From: Diplolepis rosae
Taxonomy: Eukaryota > Arthropoda > Insecta > Hymenoptera > Diplolepididae
Assembly (NCBI GenBank): GCA_030998225.1
Contig: JAPYXD010000308.1
Span: 7,760,001 to 7,824,000, forward strand
DNA: 64,000 nt
Direction of reading: 5' to 3'
Shown here: in pieces, positions 47,908-56,833 of the stretch
Layout of the letters: each line of letters begins with the position of its first letter
Numbering within the stretch: the first letter of the stretch is position 1
The notes under the pieces: generated by a model
Seen by the model: the letters and a program-made list of their open reading frames with translations, nothing else
Database searches by the model: none
What the model was told of the DNA's origin: nothing
Program-made: the position numbers and the translations under genes

Positions 47908-49032
47908 ATGCCCAAAGACAGCATTCGATCAGACAAGACCGGAGCAACCGATTTTACCGGCGACATCTCGCGTACCTTAAACGACGCAATGGTAACATCG
48001 ATGGCAGAATGTTTTGCTATTCAACAAGGCATAATGAATGTGCCGATATTTAATGGTAAAAATATGCCAGTAAGAGACTTTATTCAGGACGTGATAAACG
48101 GAGAAGCCAGCATACCTGCCAACTGTGAAAAACAGTATATCAGGGCGGTTCTCTCCCGACTGAAGGGAGCAGCAAGAGATAGCACACATGGAAAAAGTTT
48201 TTTCTCCATGGAGGACTTGATTGGCCACCTCAAACAACGGTTTGCTCCTCACAAGTCATATACGTGGTACACACACGAAATTTCGAACATCAAAATGAAC
48301 CGTATCGAAAGTGTAAGTGAATACTACGATCGCCTTACATTATTAAAATCTGGTGCGCAAGCCGCACTAGAGGATAAATACGATAACGCGGAACTATTGT
48401 TAGCCCCTCTCAACGATTGTGCGTTAGAATCTTTTATTCGTGGACTTCCAGATGGACTCTCAGGAGCAGTAGAAAGCCGAAATCCAAATTCAATAGAAGC
48501 AGCTCTAAAATATGCCATAGAATACGAATCAAGACATCAGTTAAACCCTCAATCCCCACATAATAACTTTTATGACAGAAATTTTGCTGAACCTGCCTAC
48601 TCAGGAATGCGTGATCGCAGCCCTAGTCCGCACGTCCGATTTGTGGTCTCTCCAGAAAGAAATAGACCCAATGAAGATAGGCAAAATTCACCTAGATTAA
48701 ATAGACGAAACCATTTCCCAACGGAACAAAACTACCCCAGCAGTTTCCCCCACCACTATTCATACCCCCCATATCCACCCTATCAACCATATCCTTATTA
48801 CCCAAATCACCCTATTCCATATCCAAACCCTAACTACCCCTATAAGAACCCCACCAACCCCCCTCGTACGCCATCCCCATCTCCATCAAACACAGAACAT
48901 TTAAACTCCAGCCTTGCTCGCCGAGAGGACGCGACGACGAGCACAGACCAAAAAGAGCGTCAAAGCAGTGTGAGGATATTAATGCAACAAAGAAAGTCCT
49001 GTGCACAAAATTTAGGAGAGAATCACCAGTAG
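47908..49032 (+). CDS. gag: element 3 Gag
   Basis: A 374-residue structural polyprotein. Residues 1-45 are an N-terminal region. Residues about 45-200 are a helical capsid-like domain (FNGKNMPVRDFIQDV, LIGHLKQRFAPHKSYTW, SVSEYYDRLTLLKSG). A Pro/Tyr-rich tail (about 265-320) contains PYPPYQPYPYYPNHP. No CCHC knuckle is visible, unlike element 2; the zinc knuckle of this element is instead in the separate ORF at 53989. The start ATG at 47908 is the first Met of the frame. It ends at TAG 49030, overlapping the pol frame. Confidence 0.88.
   Translation: MPKDSIRSDKTGATDFTGDISRTLNDAMVTSMAECFAIQQGIMNVPIFNGKNMPVRDFIQDVINGEASIPANCEKQYIRAVLSRLKGAARDSTHGKSFFSMEDLIGHLKQRFAPHKSYTWYTHEISNIKMNRIESVSEYYDRLTLLKSGAQAALEDKYDNAELLLAPLNDCALESFIRGLPDGLSGAVESRNPNSIEAALKYAIEYESRHQLNPQSPHNNFYDRNFAEPAYSGMRDRSPSPHVRFVVSPERNRPNEDRQNSPRLNRRNHFPTEQNYPSSFPHHYSYPPYPPYQPYPYYPNHPIPYPNPNYPYKNPTNPPRTPSPSPSNTEHLNSSLARREDATTSTDQKERQSSVRILMQQRKSCAQNLGENHQ
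49008..49014 (+). promoter_or_regulatory. -1 ribosomal frameshift slippery heptamer
   Basis: A AAT TTA in the gag frame fits the X XXY YYZ rule. It lies 16 bases before the gag stop, and the protease continues in the -1 frame (TTT AGG AGA...). This explains gag-pol fusion. Confidence 0.65.
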
Positions 49033-49805
49033 TAGAGATCAGCTCACCCAATTTTAAAGAAAACAAGGTCCAATTACTAGTCGACACTGGAGCAGACGTA
49101 AACATAATTAAGCTAAGCTCACTCGACGAAGACATAATGGTATCACATAATGAAGCAATTGAAATAGCTGGTATAACCCAGAACAAGATTTCAACCCTTG
49201 GAACCGTTCAAATAAAAATTAAAAACTCAATAGTGACTTTTCACGTCACAGAACCAGATTTTCCTATCAACACCGACGGAATTCTAGGAAGAGAATACCT
49301 CCGACAAGAAAAGGTAGAGATTTCATTTTGGCACAACACAATCGTCACTCATTCCGACCCAACCAAACCCGTACCATTTGTAGACGCAGAATCCAAAATA
49401 GCCCAGGAAAATATGGAAGGCTACAAAGGGACAGCATTAGGACCTATCCAGATCAAAGCCAGAACTAAACGAGTAATCCCCGTAGAAGTCACAAATACAG
49501 AATTAAAAGAAGGTTATCTACCCTTAATTAAAACTACAGATGGAGTACTAGTGGGTGAAGCAGCTGTAACAAACGCAAACGGAATTTGCCACGTATTAGC
49601 AATCAACACAACTGAAAAAGATTTAAGCATTGAAATACCCCCACAAGAATTAATACCCTTCGAATATTATAATTTACCAGGAGAAGATTCAGACGAATAT
49701 TTTTTAGCCGAAAATTTCAAATTTGAAAGAGACAAAATAGTGGAAGTAATTGACAAATTACAGTTAGATCACCTCAATCAAGAAGAAAGGGAGCACGTCA
49801 TATAA
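49015..49805 (+). CDS. pol: element 3 Pol, protease and linker to RT
   Basis: The -1 frame after the slippery site encodes LLVDTGADVNIIK, the aspartic protease active site, and GILGREYL of the protease fold. The RT leader follows (LDHLNQEEREHVI). The frame is closed by TAA at 49803, in frame with the continuing RT, so this is a point nonsense mutation, not a natural end. Role: maturation of Gag-Pol. Confidence 0.9.
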
Positions 49806-50210
49806 ATAGTGCGAAAGTTTCCAGATAGCTTTTATCTGCCTGGGGAACCCCTAACCTCTACACATCTGGTGCAACATAAAATACATACAACAGACGAAAT
49901 ACCGATAAATACCCGCCCTTACCGGTTTTTACCAGCTCAGAAAGAAGAAATAGAACGCGTCATAACTAAAATGAAAACTGAAGGAGCCATTCAAAATTCA
50001 AAATCACCCTACAACTCTCCATTACTAATTATACCTAAAAAATTGGACCACACCGGAAAAAGAAAATGGAGAATAGTGATCGACTTCCGCCTTCTCAATG
50101 AAAAGACGATTGGCGATGCTTACCCTCTGCCAAATATTTCCGAAATTCTGGATCATTTAGGTAGAGCCCAATATTTTTCAGTATTTGACCTTGCGAGTGG
50201 ATTTCACTAG
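49806..50210 (+). CDS. pol: element 3 Pol, RT fingers
   Basis: In frame with the preceding segment: KFPDSFYLPGEPL, NTRPYRFLPAQKEEIERVI, WRIVIDFRLLNEKT and FSVFDLASGFH. A TAG at 50208 interrupts where the family has Gln (H-Q-I), consistent with a C-to-T change. Confidence 0.9.
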   Translation: MVRKFPDSFYLPGEPLTSTHLVQHKIHTTDEIPINTRPYRFLPAQKEEIERVITKMKTEGAIQNSKSPYNSPLLIIPKKLDHTGKRKWRIVIDFRLLNEKTIGDAYPLPNISEILDHLGRAQYFSVFDLASGFH

Positions 50211-53200
50211 ATAGAACTAGACCCTGCGGACAGACCTAAGACAGCTTTCTCATCATTAAATGGGCATTATGAATATGTCAGAATGCCCATGGGATTAAAA
50301 AATTCACCAGCCACATTCCAACGACTAATGGATCAAGTGTTAATAGGACTGCAAGGAACAGAACTATTCGTATACCTAGACGACATAGTTGTATACGCAA
50401 ACAATCTAGAAGAACACGGAAAAAAGGTAAGAAGACTCCTGAAACGATTAAAAGAAGCAAGCCTGTCTCTGCAACCCGAAAAATGTGAATTTCTATTTAA
50501 GGAAATAGCTTACTTGGGTCACATCATTAGCAGCGAAGGTGTAAAACCCGATCCAAAGAAGATAGAGGCTGTACAATGTTTTCCGCAACCCAAGAACCCT
50601 AAAAATATCAAACAATTCCTAGGGCTAGCAGGATACTACCGGAGATTTATAAAAGACTTTTCCGCAATAGCAAAACCGTTAACGAATCTTTTGAAAAAGG
50701 AAGCAGTATTTAAATGGGGAAAAGAAGAAGAAAAAAGTTTCAAAATTTTAAGACAAGCCCTATGTAATAGCCCTATTTTACAATATCCAGATTTTAATAA
50801 ACCATTTACAGTAACAACAGATGCATCAGGTTTCGCAATTGGCGCTGTATTAAGCCAAGAAGTCCAAAATATGGACCTGCCAGTAGCATACCTATCACGG
50901 GCACTAACTGGACCCGAGTTAAATTATTCAACCACTGAGAAAGAATGTTTAGCAGTGTTATACGCAATAGCAAAATTCAGACCCTATTTGTATGGAAGAA
51001 AATGCACTCTTATGAGCGACCATGAGCCACTAAAATGGATAGACTCAGTCAAGGACCCAGGGCAAAGACTGATTCGATGGCGATTAAAGTTACAAGACTA
51101 CGAGTATACATTTAAGTATAAACCGGGCAAACTAAACATTAATGCCGACGCCCTCTCTCGAAATCCAGTAGAAAATAACGCAGCAGCATTAAAACAAGAA
51201 TTACCCCCCAGAATAATGCCGATGTTCACCCGACAGTCTAAAAAAATTGAATCCAGCACTAAACCTCAAACAAAAACATCAGTCTCTGGCCTACTGAACA
51301 AGCCCTCAATTTTCACCAGAAAGGGAGCGAAGCCAAAGGGTGAACTTTCAAACCCATCTATTACGAAGCAGCTCAACCCCACTCTATCTCGATCTAAATC
51401 CAGTACTTCTACTACAGCAGAAGTAGATAAAAGTACCATCAGTAAACGACTGATCCGTCGACGAGCAGAAGAAGAAAGAGTCAAGATAAAACCTGACTAT
51501 AAAGAAGACAGTAGCTCTGATGATACAGAAAAAGACTTGGAACCACCTCCAATTCTGCGAAAAAGAAAAAGTTTACTACCCAGTTTAGATCTACCCCCTG
51601 CAGCATATCCACCCTCAACTATACCAAAAAGTGCCCCAGCAAATGTACCACAGGCCGAAACTGAATTCCCTTTTGAGGAACAAGAAGAACCAATTCTTAC
51701 AGTACAACAACAAGAAGGACCTATAAGAATCGTTAGTCCACCTATAAGCGACAGTGAAGATAGTCCTAGTGATGATGACAATAAACATACAGAAGAAAGT
51801 AAACCTAAGCCATCAAAACAGAGCCTGGAAAACTCATTTTTATTGTTTGAAAAATCTTTAAAGGCTCGCGAAAATTGGCTAGAAAAAGAAAACACTGAAA
51901 AAGATGCCCCTATCCTCGAGATCACAGCCGTTTCGGAAGGAGAAGACAATCAGGAACTCCTAGAAGCCATTGAAGAACTAGAACCAGAAAGTGAAACTGA
52001 ATTTGATAACCGATTTAAAACAGCACAGAGATTGATGAAAGAAAAACAAAAAATGGGAAAGGAGGTGAACCCAGAAACAAAGGAAAATTTGGACCCCGGA
52101 ATCCCATCTTCTGATGAAGAAGATCAACCTACCCCCAATCCACCTCTGCGGACCCGGAAAAGCGTAACTTTTAGACCTGAGATACCTGCAACACCCGACA
52201 TTCTAGCAAACGTTAGTCCTTCAGCATTCAAAGAACCTAAAGTGATATCGACCCCATATTCAAGTAATAAAGAAGACCACCCCAATACAGTAATTTCATC
52301 CACTAGATACAAGCCACGCAGAATGGACATGGAAACTCCTCAATTTTCGGAAAAAATCTCTGAAAACACACATAATGATAAGACTAAAAACACTTCTAAG
52401 CTTATCACCAGCATCCCCCCAGAATTACCCACCGGTTGTAGCTCAAACGCTCCTACGACAAACTTCAAAGTTCTTAGTTGCAGAGAAAACTTAACATATT
52501 TAAGGAATAATTATGTACATTTTCTTTCTGCTGATGTTAAAGTAACTACCCCTGTAGGAAGATTACTAATCGACATCGGAGCAATAGACCCACAGGAATT
52601 AAAAATTAAACAGCCAAAAATAGAAGAAGTATTGATTACCCCCAGAGGACAATATAATGTATATTCACTGATAATAAAAAACCGACATTTCGACGACATA
52701 GATAAAACCATTCTCCAAACAGCCCTCCATAATTTAAGAGTGGCCCTATTCAGAGAAAACATCACCGAATTTCGTATTTCGCGACAAGGAGACTTGACAG
52801 ACGACCTGACGAAGGAAGAACTGCTCAAAATGATAACCAACGAGTTTGAAAACAGTAATATAAAGATAAGTATGTGTTACCGAAATGTAAGTACACCCCC
52901 TGAGGAGTCACGTCTAGAAATAATTTCTGAAAACCACAATAGTAAGATCGGAGGCCATAAAGGAGTTAACAAAACATACCAAAGAATTCGAGAAAGGTAC
53001 TTTTGGCCAGGAATCAAAGAACAAGTCACTGATTTTGTAAGAAAATGCAAAATTTGTCAAGAACAAAAAATTGTAAGAGCCAAAATTCATGAACCCATGT
53101 TGATAACAGATACACCCCTGGATACCTTTGATAAAGTTTCTTTAGACACTGTAGGCAAATTACCAACCACCCCAGACGGCAATAAGCACATATTAACCAT

Positions 53201-53951
53201 GCAGGACAACCTTTCAAAATACTGTATAGCAGTACCAATTCCAGACATCTCAGCAGCAACAATAGCCCATGCATTAGCAAAAAACCTTATTTCTCAGTAT
53301 GGAGCACCAAAAGCAATTCTCACCGATAAAGGAAAAGGATTTGTGAACAACCTATTGAGTAATTTATCAAAAATATTCGGAATAAAACAAATAACCACCT
53401 CAGGCTATAGACCACAATCTAATGGTTCATTAGAAAGAAGCCATGCCGTACTAATGGATTATGTTAGAGCCTATGCAGAAAATTATGACGATTGGGATCA
53501 ACTGCTACCCTTCGCCATGTTTGTTTATAACACATCTGTCCACAGTGCAACAAAATTCACCCCATTCGAATTAGTGTTCGGAAAAATAGCCCGTACCCCT
53601 AGTTCATACCCCAATTACGAAAAATTAGAGACCTACGGTTCATATTTACAAGAATTAATTTGCAGATTAACAGAAATTAAAAATATGGCAGCTGACAATT
53701 TGATAAAGGCAAAACAAAACTCCAAACTAAATTACGACGCTAAAGCAAGATCGTTCCTTGGAAAAGTAGGAGATAAAGTCTATGTACAAAAGGAAGTAAA
53801 AAAACGCGGTAAATTAGACAGCAAATATTATGGACCGTGCGAAATTATTAAACTCTTGGACAAACACACAGCGATTTTGAAAGACAAAAAACGAAACCCT
53901 ATTCCAAAAACACGTAGACAAACTCAAAATAGCTTACGAATAATCACTTAA
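50211..53951 (+). CDS. pol: element 3 Pol, RT palm to integrase with extra domains
   Basis: Continues RT after the TAG; MPMGLKNSPATFQRL starts at 50283. Residues below count from there: YLDD box LFVYLDDIVVYANN near 35; RNase H with TTDASGFAIGAVLS, STTEKECLAVLYAIAKF and NADALSRNP to about 300. About 300-725 is an acidic, Ser/Pro/Glu-rich linker. About 728-867 is a macro-domain-like segment. Integrase follows: H2C2 zinc domain (HNSKIGGHKG...CKICQEQK), core VSLDTVGKL, LTDKGKGFV, NGSLERSHAV, and a GPCEIIKLLDKHTAIL GPF/Y module. The >1200-residue frame is uninterrupted. The linker and macro-like insert are unusual for gypsy-class pol. Confidence 0.92.
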   Translation: MELDPADRPKTAFSSLNGHYEYVRMPMGLKNSPATFQRLMDQVLIGLQGTELFVYLDDIVVYANNLEEHGKKVRRLLKRLKEASLSLQPEKCEFLFKEIAYLGHIISSEGVKPDPKKIEAVQCFPQPKNPKNIKQFLGLAGYYRRFIKDFSAIAKPLTNLLKKEAVFKWGKEEEKSFKILRQALCNSPILQYPDFNKPFTVTTDASGFAIGAVLSQEVQNMDLPVAYLSRALTGPELNYSTTEKECLAVLYAIAKFRPYLYGRKCTLMSDHEPLKWIDSVKDPGQRLIRWRLKLQDYEYTFKYKPGKLNINADALSRNPVENNAAALKQELPPRIMPMFTRQSKKIESSTKPQTKTSVSGLLNKPSIFTRKGAKPKGELSNPSITKQLNPTLSRSKSSTSTTAEVDKSTISKRLIRRRAEEERVKIKPDYKEDSSSDDTEKDLEPPPILRKRKSLLPSLDLPPAAYPPSTIPKSAPANVPQAETEFPFEEQEEPILTVQQQEGPIRIVSPPISDSEDSPSDDDNKHTEESKPKPSKQSLENSFLLFEKSLKARENWLEKENTEKDAPILEITAVSEGEDNQELLEAIEELEPESETEFDNRFKTAQRLMKEKQKMGKEVNPETKENLDPGIPSSDEEDQPTPNPPLRTRKSVTFRPEIPATPDILANVSPSAFKEPKVISTPYSSNKEDHPNTVISSTRYKPRRMDMETPQFSEKISENTHNDKTKNTSKLITSIPPELPTGCSSNAPTTNFKVLSCRENLTYLRNNYVHFLSADVKVTTPVGRLLIDIGAIDPQELKIKQPKIEEVLITPRGQYNVYSLIIKNRHFDDIDKTILQTALHNLRVALFRENITEFRISRQGDLTDDLTKEELLKMITNEFENSNIKISMCYRNVSTPPEESRLEIISENHNSKIGGHKGVNKTYQRIRERYFWPGIKEQVTDFVRKCKICQEQKIVRAKIHEPMLITDTPLDTFDKVSLDTVGKLPTTPDGNKHILTMQDNLSKYCIAVPIPDISAATIAHALAKNLISQYGAPKAILTDKGKGFVNNLLSNLSKIFGIKQITTSGYRPQSNGSLERSHAVLMDYVRAYAENYDDWDQLLPFAMFVYNTSVHSATKFTPFELVFGKIARTPSSYPNYEKLETYGSYLQELICRLTEIKNMAADNLIKAKQNSKLNYDAKARSFLGKVGDKVYVQKEVKKRGKLDSKYYGPCEIIKLLDKHTAILKDKKRNPIPKTRRQTQNSLRIIT
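52464..52883 (+). other. macro-domain-like segment inside Pol
   Basis: About 140 residues between RNase H and integrase with the pattern of TARG1/OARD1-type macro domains. First comes a strand with YVHFLSADVKVTTPVGRLL, where the family has AHCVSxDxxMGxGIA. Then KQPKIEEVLI, VYSLIIKNR (family YYLITKxR), TALHNLRVAL, and ISRQGDLTDDLTKEELLKMI (family MPxIGCGLDxLxWexVxxmI). It ends with NIKISMCYR (family DIKITVYTL). Macro domains bind or remove ADP-ribose. The glycine-rich GCGLD site is altered to GDLTDD, so catalysis is uncertain. Assigned from pattern only. Confidence 0.6.
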
Positions 53952-53988
53952 TATTAGAAACTAATAGTCTTCTCATTATAGGAAGGAC

Positions 53989-54582
53989 ATGTCTGGTTTC
54001 ACAACATTGGACTCACCACTCCCCAGAGAACAAATCTATCCCACATACATACATCCCAAAGGAGATGTGGAACACCTCAAGAATCCAAAGGGAGCGTTGG
54101 AAGAGCTATCAGCCGAATACGGGTTTACCAAACCCTCTTATATCCTAATAAAGTCAGAAGGACCAGCTCATAATAGGACTTTTTACGCATCATGTATTAT
54201 AAAAGATTGTAAACGTAATAAGATTTTTTCAGATAGTAGTAATGGCGCAAACAAACTTAAAAATGCTGAACATGAGGCAGCAAGGAAAATTCTAAAAAAA
54301 CTAGAGGATAATTATTATTTTAGCGAAGAGCGAAATATTAATAATGAAGTAGAAGATATTTTTGTTTTGTGTCAAGACAAAGAAAGTAGGATGCTCATTA
54401 AACTATATAAGTGGGAACAATGTTGCGAATATTGTTATTTACGAGGACATAAAGTAGAAAATTGTTCAAGAAAAATAAAACGTAATAAAAATTTTAAAGA
54501 AAATTACACTGTTACGGAAGAGGACTTTTGGGATCCTGTAGATAACATTAAAAATCCAAATTTAATTTATATCACTCAATAA
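53989..54582 (+). CDS. dsRNA-binding-domain protein with CCHC zinc knuckle
   Basis: A 197-residue ORF between pol and env. Residues 32-106 match a double-stranded-RNA-binding domain: helix 1 NPKGALEELSAEYGF, the strand PSYILIKSEGPAHNRTF with the GPAHxxxF signature (58-65), a three-strand sheet, and helix 2 KLKNAEHEAARKILKKL with conserved Ala and Lys positions. Residues 146-159 are a CCHC knuckle, CEYCYLRGHKVENC. A plausible 3' splice site, TCTTCTCATTATAG, ends at 53980, nine bases before the ATG, suggesting a spliced subgenomic mRNA. The frame is intact. The likely role is dsRNA/RNA binding, possibly RNAi suppression; this is inferred, not shown. Confidence 0.85.
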   Translation: MSGFTTLDSPLPREQIYPTYIHPKGDVEHLKNPKGALEELSAEYGFTKPSYILIKSEGPAHNRTFYASCIIKDCKRNKIFSDSSNGANKLKNAEHEAARKILKKLEDNYYFSEERNINNEVEDIFVLCQDKESRMLIKLYKWEQCCEYCYLRGHKVENCSRKIKRNKNFKENYTVTEEDFWDPVDNIKNPNLIYITQ

Positions 54583-54876
54583 ATGTCCCACACAATTCTC
54601 GAACTACACCTATAGACCCTGTAACCACGTGTAGAATATTCAAAATGAACAAAATAAAATGTATTAAAATCATAAAATTTAATTTTGATAAATCAAAAAC
54701 CCCAAATTCAACAGCACAGTAAATTAAAAGAGTAAAGGGATAAGATTAAATAAAACCTATCTTGAAAAGTACTTATATATATTTTCTGATACGCAGCGTC
54801 ATCCAGTAGCAGAATGGACCAACTAAACCCCACCCAAGGCCGAGAAAATGGACCTGGATCTTGATCGTCATTATTT
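54583..54876 (+). other. pol/env intergenic segment with putative env acceptor
   Basis: AT-rich. A pyrimidine-rich TATATTTTCTGATACGCAG near 54778-54796 could be the acceptor for env mRNA. A signal-peptide-like hydrophobic stretch (KWTWILIVIIFA) is encoded at about 54846-54882 in a frame different from env, so env has a frameshift near 54880. Confidence 0.45.
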
Positions 54877-56187
54877 TTGCAACCCGTCACCCCGACACAA
54901 TATGAAGTTCAACCATTGAGAAACAACCCTGGACTATTTTACGCCAAAGTTGAGCCCTTGCGTATTACCAATACATATTGGAGAATTGTCGTGTATATGG
55001 ATCCACAGCACCTACAAGCCCATCTCCAATCTAAAAACATATCAACTGATATAAACAACGTATATTCAACATGTTTCGACCAATCCCTAGAAGAAGACTG
55101 CAGAAGTGAAATTAGACTAGACCTGTTGAATGGAAAAGTCACACAAATCGAAAATAACTATGAAGAATTAAAAAATATGTTAGCAGAAATAAAACAAGAT
55201 ACATCAGAAGCAGAAAACCCACCCCCAAGTATGCAGAAACGAAGAGCACCCCTATTAGGCTTTATCGGATCAATTATTGGACCAGTGATAGGAGTGATGA
55301 CTTCCGACGACGCAGAAGAATATGATAACGCTATCAACGAACTACATGACAGACAAAATAATCTTAGCAAAATTTTGAGAATACAGACCCACATTGTCAA
55401 ATCAGAAATCAACAACATTCACCTAGAATTGAATCAAAAATCGCAAGAAATCGCAAACATACAACAACAACTAAACGAGACCATCAAAAACATAGAATCG
55501 CATAATCAATTCTGGAGTAACACCTTATATTTCAGAAAAATAAGACAATGGGATGACCATATCGAGATAAAACTTAATCACTTAGCCGAAAGTTTAAAAC
55601 AATTTATAAAAATAGTAGAAGCAGCACGAAAAAACAGGTTACATCCACTCCTTCTCACTAAAGAACAACTCCAAGAAATCATTACCGAAATACATTTTAA
55701 ATTAAGTGAAAACGAATTTCCAATACCCACCTCACATGTTCGAGCAGAAGAACTATCAAAATTAGGAAAAACAGATGTTAGAATCAGCTCTGGACGACTG
55801 CTCATCGCCGTCGACATACCCTTACTTGATAAGGCAGGGTATCAGCTTTATGAAATTTATGCACATCCAGTGTATCAACAAATATCTCCGAATACAACAG
55901 CACCTATTTATATAATACCTAAAACTCCGTATATTGCCCTGGCAAATGATGAAAGAAAATTCTTTCTCGTAAGCAAAGAATATTATGATAATTGTCAAAA
56001 AACCTTTTACAACACCATCTGCGAAGACACCCAGCCCAAGCACGAAGTTTCCACAACCAACTCATGCGAGTGTTTGATGTTGATAAGACCATCAAAGGAT
56101 ACCATTCACCTTTGTGACATCAGGATGAAAATAGAAGAAGAAATGTATTGGAACTACATCCCTTCGTTATCTGCCTGGATTTATTAA
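54877..56187 (+). CDS. env: element 3 Env, main part
   Basis: A 436-residue frame (TTG at its open edge; true N-terminus is upstream in another frame). Pattern of insect errantivirus/F-type fusion envelopes: a surface-like region with sequon and Cys residues, a dibasic KRR at residues 121-123 followed by a hydrophobic Gly/Ile-rich stretch (124-140), then a long coiled coil (about 150-260) and a C-terminal Cys-rich part (CQKTFYNTICEDT, CECLMLI). The frame ends at TAA near 56185, before the membrane anchor, which lies in the next ORF. Frame breaks at both ends make this copy defective. Confidence 0.8.
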   Translation: MQPVTPTQYEVQPLRNNPGLFYAKVEPLRITNTYWRIVVYMDPQHLQAHLQSKNISTDINNVYSTCFDQSLEEDCRSEIRLDLLNGKVTQIENNYEELKNMLAEIKQDTSEAENPPPSMQKRRAPLLGFIGSIIGPVIGVMTSDDAEEYDNAINELHDRQNNLSKILRIQTHIVKSEINNIHLELNQKSQEIANIQQQLNETIKNIESHNQFWSNTLYFRKIRQWDDHIEIKLNHLAESLKQFIKIVEAARKNRLHPLLLTKEQLQEIITEIHFKLSENEFPIPTSHVRAEELSKLGKTDVRISSGRLLIAVDIPLLDKAGYQLYEIYAHPVYQQISPNTTAPIYIIPKTPYIALANDERKFFLVSKEYYDNCQKTFYNTICEDTQPKHEVSTTNSCECLMLIRPSKDTIHLCDIRMKIEEEMYWNYIPSLSAWIY

Positions 56188-56295
56188 ACAAAAAATCCAG
56201 AGCCAATAAGCATCAACTGCATAAAAGGAAAACTGGAAAAAGGCTACCTCAGCAATTCAGGACTACTCCGATTAGGTACAGGATGTACTGCAAGA

Positions 56296-56781
56296 ATGAA
56301 ATATACCACCCTAACCGGAACTCAGATTAATAAAAGGACAGAAGAATATATTTACAACCCTAATTTTACTTTCAATATAACTGAAATTCTTCCAAAGTTG
56401 GACACAATTCAACAACTTCCTAAAATAAAACCTTTTACGTGGGAAAAATCTCACATAGGAAATTGGAAAAGGCTCCACGCAGACGAATCACTTTCAACCA
56501 TAGAAGAACAATTGACAGAATTCGAAGAACAAAATTTTAATAAACCATTACATAATAAATACTGGACAGGAGGATCTAGTGCAATAATAATCATAACAAT
56601 AATAATTATGATTTATTTTGGAAAAAATTCAATCCTAAAATGTTTAAAAAACCCAAAAAGAACCCATCAAAAGGAAGAGGCACCAACAGAACTACAATAC
56701 TTACAACCATTAAACATCCCTGAAATTCGAGTACAAACAGAAACTACTAAATTTCCAATTCGAAATATCCGAATTGCCTAA
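56296..56781 (+). CDS. env: element 3 Env C-terminus with membrane anchor
   Basis: A 161-residue frame continuing env after a frame break between about 56185 and 56295. It contains a stem region, then a membrane-spanning segment near residues 95-113 (IIIITIIIMIYFG) and a Lys-rich cytoplasmic tail. Confidence 0.75.
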   Translation: MKYTTLTGTQINKRTEEYIYNPNFTFNITEILPKLDTIQQLPKIKPFTWEKSHIGNWKRLHADESLSTIEEQLTEFEEQNFNKPLHNKYWTGGSSAIIIITIIIMIYFGKNSILKCLKNPKRTHQKEEAPTELQYLQPLNIPEIRVQTETTKFPIRNIRIA

Positions 56782-56795
56782 AATACCACCTTCTG

Positions 56796-56833
56796 TGTCA
56801 CCGAGGACGCTGACAAATCTAAGGAAGGAGGAC
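56796..56833 (+). repeat. first copy of duplicated polypurine-tract region
   Basis: TGTCACCGAGGACGCTGAC, seven bases, then AAGGAAGGAGGAC, just after env. It recurs at 59809-59846 directly before the 3' LTR. The pair brackets a 3.0 kb cassette. Confidence 0.75.

Noticed and set aside
51266..53280. Minus-strand ORFs up to 150 codons opposite element 3 pol
   Set aside because: Antisense shadows of the biased codon use in the acidic linker and integrase; no splice signals or composition shift.
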